NCBI GenBank assembly: GCA_937930165.1
Contig: CALGVL010000337.1
Span: 1-12,738 of the forward strand
Direction: 5' to 3'
Source of the DNA: an uncultured Acetobacteraceae bacterium
GTDB taxonomy: Bacteria; Pseudomonadota; Alphaproteobacteria; Acetobacterales; Acetobacteraceae
DNA length: 12,738 nt
The notes below the pieces were generated by a model. That model was not told the DNA's origin. It saw only the letters and a list, made by a program, of their open reading frames with translations, and ran no database searches. Positions 1 to 5,472 of the stretch are shown in pieces. Within the stretch, counting starts at the first letter, position 1; each line of letters begins with the position of its first letter. Both the position numbers and the translations under genes were made by a program.

Positions 1-1
1 C

Positions 2-24
2 GCTTCCCCACGTTGACGGGAAGC
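2..24. other. 7-bp perfect inverted repeat at the window edge
   Basis: GCTTCCC (2-8) and GGGAAGC (18-24) are exact reverse complements separated by 9 bases. It lies 45 bases before the MFS transporter start. No T-run follows, so it is either a weak terminator of a gene outside the window or an operator. Nothing in the window decides between these. Confidence 0.3.
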
Positions 25-68
25 CCAGCCGGCCGCAGGCTTGCCGCGACCTGCACGAGGCCCCGCCC

Positions 69-1292
69 ATGACCGCCGAGAGCGCCGGCCACGGCCGCGA
101 CATGCGTATCTGCGCCCTGATCGGCACCGGCCATTTCCTGTCGCATTTCTACATGCTCTGCCTGCCGCCGCTCTTCCTGTTCTGGCAGCCGGAATTCGAG
201 GTCTCCTACGCCACCCTCGGCCTCGCAGCGGCGCTGATGAGCGGCACCACGGCGGTGCTGCAGACGCCGGTGGGCTTCCTGGTGGACCGCTACGGGGCGC
301 GGCCTTTCCTGGTCGGCGGCACCCTGCTGATGGCGCTCTCGATCTCCGCCATGGCCTTCGCCCCGGCCTTCTGGATGATCCTGCCGCTGGCCGTTCTCTC
401 GGGCATCGGCAACAGCGTCATCCACCCCGCCGACTACGCCATCCTGGCCGGCAGCGTGAACAAGAGCTTCATGGGCCGCGCCTTCGCCCTGCACACATTC
501 ACCGGCAATCTCGGCTTCGCCCTGGCGCCGCCGGTGATCGCTGCACTGACGGCAGTGATGAGCTGGCGCGGCGCGCTGCTGACGGTGGGGCTGCTCGGCG
601 TGCCGGTGGTCGCCGCCATCCTGGCCCAGAGCCGTATCCTGAAGGATCAGGCGAAGCCGGCGAAGCAGGGGGAGGAGCCGAGCGGCCGGCAGGTGCTGCT
701 GACCCGGCCGATGCTGCTTTTCTTCGCCTTCTTCCTGCTCTCCTCCATGGCCGGGGCGGGTATCCAGAACTGGTTGGTGACGGTGCTGGATAAGCTCTGG
801 GGCACGCCGGTCCTCCTCGCCTCCTCGGCCCTGACCGGCTACATGGCCGGCGCCACCGGCGGCACGCTGGTCGGCGGCTGGATCGCCGACAAGACCAGGA
901 GCAACCTGCTCGGCGTCGTCATCCTGCTGACCCTCTGCGCCATGGTGCTGCTGCTGCTGCCAGGGCTGCTGCCGCTGCCGGACCTGCTGCTCCTGCCCGT
1001 GGCAGTGTTGGCGGGGCTTGCGCTCGGCACCTCCCGCACCCCGCGCGACGTGATGCTGCGCGATGCCTCGCCGCCTGGGCAGATCGGCAAGGTCTTCGGC
1101 TTCGTCTCCTCCGGCCTGCCGCTCGGCTCAGCCATCACGCCGGTGCCGATGGGTTTCCTGATCGATATCGGCCATCCGGAGCTGGTGCTGCCGGTAGTGG
1201 CGGGGCTGCTCGGCCTCTCGCTGCTCTGCGCCGGCAGCGCGCGGGAGACATCGCGGCACGAGAGGCAGGCAGGGGCGGTGGCGGCCGAGTAG
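69..1292 (+). CDS. MFS transporter
   Basis: A 407-residue major facilitator superfamily permease of the inner membrane, close to the usual family length of about 400. Hydrophobic segments run through both halves, with a charged central loop near residues 190-212. The MFS loop 2-3 signature is visible as GFLVDRYGARP (69-79), and its second-half counterpart GGWIADKTRSN follows at 269-279. HPADYAIL (119-126) in the first half resembles the HP-containing helix of fosmidomycin-resistance (Fsr)-type permeases, so an efflux or small organic acid role is possible. The substrate cannot be read from the sequence. The ATG at 69 is preceded by GAGG (57-60) at 8 bases. The receptor gene downstream is on the same strand but 275 bases away, so cotranscription is uncertain. 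Confidence 0.9.
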   Translation: MTAESAGHGRDMRICALIGTGHFLSHFYMLCLPPLFLFWQPEFEVSYATLGLAAALMSGTTAVLQTPVGFLVDRYGARPFLVGGTLLMALSISAMAFAPAFWMILPLAVLSGIGNSVIHPADYAILAGSVNKSFMGRAFALHTFTGNLGFALAPPVIAALTAVMSWRGALLTVGLLGVPVVAAILAQSRILKDQAKPAKQGEEPSGRQVLLTRPMLLFFAFFLLSSMAGAGIQNWLVTVLDKLWGTPVLLASSALTGYMAGATGGTLVGGWIADKTRSNLLGVVILLTLCAMVLLLLPGLLPLPDLLLLPVAVLAGLALGTSRTPRDVMLRDASPPGQIGKVFGFVSSGLPLGSAITPVPMGFLIDIGHPELVLPVVAGLLGLSLLCAGSARETSRHERQAGAVAAE

Positions 1293-1567
1293 CCTGACCG
1301 CCTCCGAGCTGCTCGGCGTCACCACCGCGAGCTTCGGCAGCCTCATCCGCGCCGTGGCCCTGTTGAGCGGCTGATCTCTGCCCGCCTTTCACGCCCGAGT
1401 CGGGCATAGTTACCCGGACAGGGCCAGCCACCGGCCGAACGACCCGCAAACGTGAAGCGGCAGCCGGGGCGCGGGCGGCAATCCGGCTTGCCCCGGCCGC
1501 GCACACACCGATAGGCTGTGCAGCAAGCCGCGGGAACAACCGTGGCGCCATAATGGGGGAGAAACGC
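1293..1567 (+). other. Intergenic region with a coding-like relic and a GC-rich hairpin
   Basis: No convincing gene lies in this 275-base gap. Bases 1294-1374 read open in one plus frame as 26 residues with protein-like composition (LTASELLGVTTASFGSLIRA...), ending in TGA, but with no start codon or ribosome site. This may be the tail of a lost gene. GCCGGGGC (1463-1470) and GCCCCGGC (1490-1497) can form a stem around 19 bases. TTGCCC (1488-1493) and TAGGCT (1512-1517) are 18 bases apart and are a weak match to a housekeeping promoter for the receptor gene. Confidence 0.3.
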
Positions 1568-2554
1568 ATGCGGCGTCGTCCACTGCTCGGCCTCGCAGCC
1601 GGAGCCCTTGCCATGCCTGCGGTCCTGGCGCGGGCCCAAGACAATGCCGGGAGTTACCCGGACCGGCCAATCCGCTTCATCGTCCCCTTCCCTGCCGGCG
1701 GCGGCACCGATACCTGGGCGCGCATCGCCGCCGAGGGCATGATGCCGGAACTCGGCCAGACCATCATCATCGAGAATCGCGGCGGCGCCGGCGGCCTGGT
1801 GGGCACCGAGGCCGCTGCGAAGGCAACGCCGGATGGCTACACCCTGCTCTTCACCATCACCACGCATATCCAAACGCCGGTGGTGATGAGGCGCTTCCCC
1901 TATGATCCGGTGAAGGATTTCGCGCCAATCGGGCGGCTGGGAACGACCTCCATCACCTTCGTCATCGGCCCCAAGGTCCCGGCCGAGATCCGGACGATGC
2001 GCGACTTCCTCGCCTGGGGGAAGGAACGCGACCTCTCCTTCGGCTCCTATGCACCGGGCTCGACAGGTCATGCCTTCGCCCTGCTCCTGGCAGAGGAAGC
2101 GGGGCTGAAGATGGAGCATGTCGCCTATCGCGGCGAGGCGCCGATGCTGCAGGACATGCTGGCCGGACAGATCCATGGCGGCTTCCACAGCATGGCGGCG
2201 GCCGGAGAGATGATGAAGGCGGGCCGCATCCGGCCGCTGGCGACGGCGGGCGACCGGCGCATCCCGGCGCTCGGCGATACGCCGCTGCTGAAGGAACTTG
2301 GCTTTTCCGAACGTTTCAGCTTCTCCGGCTTCTCCGGCCTGCTGGCGCCGGTGCGGACGCCGCAGCCGATCCTGGACAAGCTGACGGAAGCCTTCCGCAT
2401 CGCCGCGGCGAAACCGGAGACGCATCAGCGCCTGCTGGCGGTGGACACCGTGCCCAGCTACCAGGACCCGCCCACCTTCCGCGCGCAGATCGAGCGCAAC
2501 CTGCGGGAATGGACGGAGATCGCGACGCGGCTGAACCTGACCATTGAGGGATAG
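1568..2554 (+). CDS. Bug/TctC-family tripartite tricarboxylate transporter receptor
   Basis: A 328-residue periplasmic solute-binding protein. Residues 1-24 form a signal peptide: MRRRPLLG, then a hydrophobic stretch, then ARAQ. The Arg-rich start could suit Tat export, though no full twin-Arg consensus is present. Family marks follow in order: YPDRPIRFIVPFPAGGGTD (30-48), ENRGGAGG (69-76), PDGYTLL (88-94) and YDPVKDFAPI. Bug proteins bind small carboxylates, amides or amino acids in the periplasm. I chose the ATG at 1568 because GGGGGAGA (1556-1563) sits just before it; an in-frame ATG at 1553 overlaps that site and would add five residues before the signal peptide. No TctA or TctB membrane gene is in the window, so this is an orphan receptor, as is common in bacteria with many Bug paralogues. 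The ligand is not predictable. Confidence 0.95.
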   Translation: MRRRPLLGLAAGALAMPAVLARAQDNAGSYPDRPIRFIVPFPAGGGTDTWARIAAEGMMPELGQTIIIENRGGAGGLVGTEAAAKATPDGYTLLFTITTHIQTPVVMRRFPYDPVKDFAPIGRLGTTSITFVIGPKVPAEIRTMRDFLAWGKERDLSFGSYAPGSTGHAFALLLAEEAGLKMEHVAYRGEAPMLQDMLAGQIHGGFHSMAAAGEMMKAGRIRPLATAGDRRIPALGDTPLLKELGFSERFSFSGFSGLLAPVRTPQPILDKLTEAFRIAAAKPETHQRLLAVDTVPSYQDPPTFRAQIERNLREWTEIATRLNLTIEG

Positions 2555-2572
2555 AACGAAACGCGGAGGATT

Positions 2573-2613
2573 GGCATCGCTGCGGAGCGTGACTCCGCTC
2601 CGCGCGCCATGCC
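2573..2613. terminator. Bidirectional hairpin between convergent genes
   Basis: GCGGAGCG (2582-2589) pairs perfectly with CGCTCCGC (2596-2603) around a 6-base loop. Outside it, GGCAT (2573-2577) pairs with ATGCC (2609-2613), giving a 13-bp stem with one internal loop. It sits 18 bases after the receptor stop and just past the CCG-protein stop on the other strand, where a shared terminator is expected. There is no U-run on either strand, so it may act with Rho or only block exonucleases. Confidence 0.5.
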
Positions 2614-2617
2614 GTGT

Positions 2618-3460
2618 TCACACCACCGGAGGCTTGCGTAATTCCGGCTCCACAAGGCGGGTGAAGGCGAGTTCGCCTGCCACCTCGATCCGTGCCTCGC
2701 CGATGGCGGCGCGCGGGTCGGGGGCATTGCGCCAGGTCTTGTATTCGTCCTGGTAGGGCCAGCCCATGCCCTCGGCCAGCAGGTGGATCCAGTTCACCAC
2801 GCGGATGCGGTGGTTCTGCTCCAGTGCTACCGCTTCCCGGTGGCAGGAATGGAAGATGGTGCAGAGTGTGTCCGCATCCATCTCCGCCATGGCCGCCAGC
2901 GCCGCGCGGTGCGCATCGGCCAGCGCCCCCGGCAAGCCGACCAGGCCGGAGCACATATGGCCCGGCGCGCGGCAGGAATGCTCGACCAGTTCGAGCCCCG
3001 GCACCAGCCGCAGCAGGTCCGGAATCAGGCAGTTCACTGGCACCCGGCCGTCGAAGCCCCGATGCGCATGCAGCAGCACCCGTGCCCGCACCGGCACGGT
3101 CAGCAGGGGCCGCAGTCGGTCCCGCCTTGCATGCAGCACCTCCGAGATATGCGTGGTGGCAAAGGCGATGGGCGTGACCGGTGCCATCACATCCTGCATG
3201 TTCATGTGGCAGGAGGGGCACCAGGTGACGACTTGGCCGCGACCGGTGGCGTTGAATTTCTCCACCGTGCGGCGTCCCATGCCCTCACTGATCCGGGCAT
3301 TGGATTCCTTGGGAGAGCCGCAGCAATGGCCGGGACCGCCCGCCGGCGCGGTATCCATGCCCACCGCCTCCAGCATCCGCGCAGCGAGGCGGACGATCTC
3401 GCCATGGCGGGCCATGTTGCAGCCATACCAGAAGACGGCGCGGTCAGATCCTACAGCCAT
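2618..3460 (-). CDS. CCG-domain (HdrB-like) iron-sulfur protein
   Basis: A 280-residue soluble protein related to heterodisulfide reductase subunit B and the cysteine-rich CCG subunits of type E succinate dehydrogenases. The N-terminal CCG motif is complete: C14, then 31 residues, C46-C47-G, then 33 residues, C81-P-S-C84-H. The expected second motif is badly degraded. A132 stands at the first Cys position, S162-C163 replaces CC, and F203...C206 replaces CxxC. Other cysteines lie at 144, 170 and 200. CCG motifs bind non-cubane 4Fe-4S clusters or zinc in known relatives. The start at 3460 has GGAGGAGGAG 8 bases upstream and lies inside the end of the ferredoxin gene (10-base overlap), so the two are surely cotranslated and probably partners. 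I infer thiol/disulfide or quinone-linked electron transfer; the substrate is unknown. Confidence 0.88.
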   Translation of the reverse strand: MAVGSDRAVFWYGCNMARHGEIVRLAARMLEAVGMDTAPAGGPGHCCGSPKESNARISEGMGRRTVEKFNATGRGQVVTWCPSCHMNMQDVMAPVTPIAFATTHISEVLHARRDRLRPLLTVPVRARVLLHAHRGFDGRVPVNCLIPDLLRLVPGLELVEHSCRAPGHMCSGLVGLPGALADAHRAALAAMAEMDADTLCTIFHSCHREAVALEQNHRIRVVNWIHLLAEGMGWPYQDEYKTWRNAPDPRAAIGEARIEVAGELAFTRLVEPELRKPPVV

Positions 3461-3858
3461 CGCGCCTGCTCCTCCTCCGTCATGGTCAGCCGGGCGAAGG
3501 CCTTCACCCTGGGGGAGAACTGCGTGTCCTCCTTCACCGGGATGCGCGGCTGCCCATCCAGCGCGCCGCGGGCACGGAAGCCGGCGAGGCGCAGCATGAC
3601 CGCAGCATCCAGCCCTTCCGGACAGGCGGCGGTGCAGGCGGCGCTGCGGCAGCAGGCAGCGATCCAGGCCAGGGCCTCCGGCGTGCCCGGCCCGTCGCGC
3701 AGCACATCCACCATTCCCGCCGCCACGGCACGCGGATCGGCGGCATCCACCCTGGCGGCATAGGGGGTCATCGGGCAGGCGCGCACGCATACGCCGCATG
3801 TGGTGCAGGCGGCGGCAAGCCGGGCGGATTCCGCCCGGATATGCTCGGCGAGGCTCAT
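3451..3858 (-). CDS. Two-cluster ferredoxin, HdrC/SdhB-like
   Basis: A 135-residue iron-sulfur protein. The first motif is a textbook 4Fe-4S site, C18-TT-C21-GV-C24-VRA-C28-P. The second reads C69-C70-RSAA-C75-TAA-C79-PEGL. Measured from C69, the spacing is C-x5-C-x3-C-P, with Ser72 where the second cluster Cys of a 4Fe-4S site would be. That matches the 3Fe-4S site of succinate dehydrogenase SdhB, including the CPxGL tail. An alternative is that adjacent C70 serves as the fourth ligand. There is no N-terminal 2Fe-2S domain, so this corresponds to the C-terminal half of SdhB, or to HdrC. The ATG overlaps the RidA stop as ATGA and has no strong ribosome site of its own, so its translation is probably coupled. 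It likely wires electrons to or from the CCG protein encoded next. Confidence 0.87.
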   Translation of the reverse strand: MSLAEHIRAESARLAAACTTCGVCVRACPMTPYAARVDAADPRAVAAGMVDVLRDGPGTPEALAWIAACCRSAACTAACPEGLDAAVMLRLAGFRARGALDGQPRIPVKEDTQFSPRVKAFARLTMTEEEQARWL

Positions 3859-4244
3859 GATCCGGGTGTCCAGACCGCCACGCCCTCGATCTCTATGCGG
3901 CTCATCGTGGTGGTGAATTGGGCCCCGCCGACGCAGGTACTGGCGGGTGGGGTGGCGAGTTCGGCGAAGGCCCGCCGGCGTGCCGCATCGAAGCCCGGAT
4001 AGTCGCGCATATCGGCCAGCCAGGTATTGATCTTCAGCAGGTCGTGCAGCGAGGCACCCTCTGCCGCCAGCGCCCGTTTGAGGCGGGCGAAGCATTCCTC
4101 CGCCTGCTCCTCCACGCCCAGGGTCTCCGCCACGCTGCCGCGGGCGGTGACGCCGGAGCAGAAGATCAGCTTCGCGCCGCCAGGCAGCGGCACCACGCGG
4201 GTGGGGGAGAAAGCGGGCCTCTGCGGGGCGGCCTCGTGGCTCAT
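3855..4244 (-). CDS. RidA (YjgF/YER057c/UK114) family protein, catalytic Arg absent
   Basis: A 129-residue, full-length Rid-fold protein, normally a cytoplasmic trimer. Family features include LIFCSGVTARG (27-36), the KINTWLADMRDYPGFDAARRRAF stretch near 71-93, and the closing RIEIEGVAVW (116-125). In active RidA enzymes, which hydrolyse reactive enamine/imine intermediates made by PLP enzymes, a PAR(S/T)CV motif supplies the essential Arg (Arg105 in E. coli RidA). Here the same place reads PASTCV, with Ser102 instead. Such proteins belong to Rid groups not expected to have imine deaminase activity. The start has GGAGG at 8 bases. It heads a tight trio with the ferredoxin and CCG genes, which suggests a role tied to that redox pair. 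The PLP enzyme gene 121 bases upstream may be part of the same transcript. Confidence 0.92.
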   Translation of the reverse strand: MSHEAAPQRPAFSPTRVVPLPGGAKLIFCSGVTARGSVAETLGVEEQAEECFARLKRALAAEGASLHDLLKINTWLADMRDYPGFDAARRRAFAELATPPASTCVGGAQFTTTMSRIEIEGVAVWTPGS

Positions 4245-4311
4245 GGGCGGATCCTCCGAAGGGTTGGCACAGCCTCTCCCCTTCCTGCCCGGCGGCGCAA
4301 GCCCGATCCGT

Positions 4312-4324
4312 CGTCACCGTGACG
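4312..4324. promoter_or_regulatory. 13-base palindrome upstream of the RidA gene
   Basis: CGTCACCGTGACG is CGTCAC and GTGACG around one central base, 68-80 bases upstream of the RidA start on the minus strand, within the only sizeable gap (121 bases) of the minus-strand gene run. Its position would suit an operator for a separate RidA-ferredoxin-CCG promoter. In such GC-rich DNA it may also be chance. Confidence 0.22.
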
Positions 4325-4365
4325 GCCGCCAGCCCCACGGCCCGCAGCCTGAAGTGGTGGCCGCG

Positions 4366-5472
4366 CTACCAGCCGTTCACGCGATCCCAGACGGCGATGA
4401 CCTCCTGCCCGCCATCCACCACATGGTAGCGGTCATGCGCCGCGGCAGTCAGGCAGGTGTGATTGGGGGCAACGCGCACCCTGGCGCCGACAGGCAGGCG
4501 GTCAAAGGGCAAGGGAGCGTCGCCGCGGACCTCGCCATGTTCCTGATGGGTGCGGATAACGATCGCCTCGCCGAAAGTGGGGCGGCCGTCACGGTCGAGC
4601 ATCAGGCCGAAGCCGTAATCCTTCGGCGCCTTCTCCGTGCTGCGATCCTTGGAAAGGGCAAGCGCGCCCGCATCCAGCAGCACCGCATTGCGCTCCGGCT
4701 TGCGACCGATGACGCTGGCCAGCACCGTGACCGCAATATCTTCCGGCGCATGGGTGCCAAGCTGCGCCTGGAACAGGTCGCCGAACATATAGACCCCGGC
4801 ACGGACCTCGGTGATGCCTTCCATGCTGCGCGCATGCAACGCAGTGGGGGAGGAGCCGAGGGAGACGATCTCCACCCGATGCCCCGCCGCGCGCACTCGC
4901 TCTGCAGCGTGGGTCACGCCGGCGCGCTCCGCTTCGGCCACTGCGGCCATGTCGTCCAGGCTGCGGCCGTTATAGCTGTGGCCGGCATGGGTCAGCACGC
5001 CGGCCAGGCGCGGGCCGAGGGCATCGGCGATCGCCAGCAGCGCATCGGAATCGGGCGCGACGCCGCCGCGGCCCTCGCCGATATCCACCTCGATCAGCGC
5101 GCGGACCGGGCCGGGATGCGCGGCGATGGCGCGGGCGGCGTCGAGGTCGTCGGTGATGACCTTCACATCGGCGCCCTGCGCGTTCAGCGCGGCGAGGGCA
5201 TCCAGCTTCTGCGGTGCAATGCCCACCGCATAGATCTGGTCGCCCCAGCCACCCTCGGCGAAATAGCGCGCCTCGGCCAGGGTGCTCACAGTGATCGGAC
5301 CGAAATCCGGTGCGGCAAGCTTCGCCACATCGCGGCTCTTCGCCGTCTTGAGGTGCGGCCGCAGCACCAGGCCCGGATGCCGGGCCACCGCCGCCTCCAT
5401 CATGGCCAGGTTGCGCTTCAGGATGCCGAGGTCGAGGACCAGGCAGGGAGTCGGAAGATCGTCGAGGGTCAT
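4366..5472 (-). CDS. D-serine dehydratase / D-threonine aldolase-like PLP enzyme
   Basis: A 368-residue fold-type III (alanine-racemase-like) PLP enzyme of the DSD1/D-threonine aldolase family. The N-terminal barrel carries PTPCLVLD (7-14) and the PLP lysine K42 in RPHLKT. THAGHSYNG (161-169) and GSSPT (206-210) are the expected cofactor-phosphate and active-site loops, and TEVRAGVYMFGD (221-232) is another family signature. In the C-terminal domain, H338 and C340 of PNHTC match the metal-binding His-x-Cys of these enzymes. Known members deaminate D-serine-type substrates or cleave D-beta-hydroxy amino acids using a divalent metal. The sequence does not settle which reaction applies. Its start overlaps the M81 stop as ATGA and lacks a good ribosome site, so the two products are probably made together and may act in sequence. 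Confidence 0.92.
   Translation of the reverse strand: MTLDDLPTPCLVLDLGILKRNLAMMEAAVARHPGLVLRPHLKTAKSRDVAKLAAPDFGPITVSTLAEARYFAEGGWGDQIYAVGIAPQKLDALAALNAQGADVKVITDDLDAARAIAAHPGPVRALIEVDIGEGRGGVAPDSDALLAIADALGPRLAGVLTHAGHSYNGRSLDDMAAVAEAERAGVTHAAERVRAAGHRVEIVSLGSSPTALHARSMEGITEVRAGVYMFGDLFQAQLGTHAPEDIAVTVLASVIGRKPERNAVLLDAGALALSKDRSTEKAPKDYGFGLMLDRDGRPTFGEAIVIRTHQEHGEVRGDAPLPFDRLPVGARVRVAPNHTCLTAAAHDRYHVVDGGQEVIAVWDRVNGW

Noticed and set aside
946..1000. CTG-rich microsatellite-like stretch
   Set aside because: It encodes a Leu-rich transmembrane helix of the MFS protein, and the bias follows from Leu codons.
1553..1567. Upstream ATG for the Bug receptor
   Set aside because: It overlaps the purine-rich ribosome site of the ATG at 1568 and would place MGEKR before a normal signal peptide.
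1408..1663. Repeated 12-mer agttacccggac at 1408-1419 and 1652-1663
   Set aside because: The second copy encodes the conserved YPDRP stretch of the receptor. The flanks do not match well and the repeat is too short to be meaningful.
3451..4338. One long minus-strand protein joining the RidA region to the ferredoxin
   Set aside because: Upstream of 3858 this frame is the out-of-frame reading of the RidA gene. The ferredoxin starts at the ATGA overlap.
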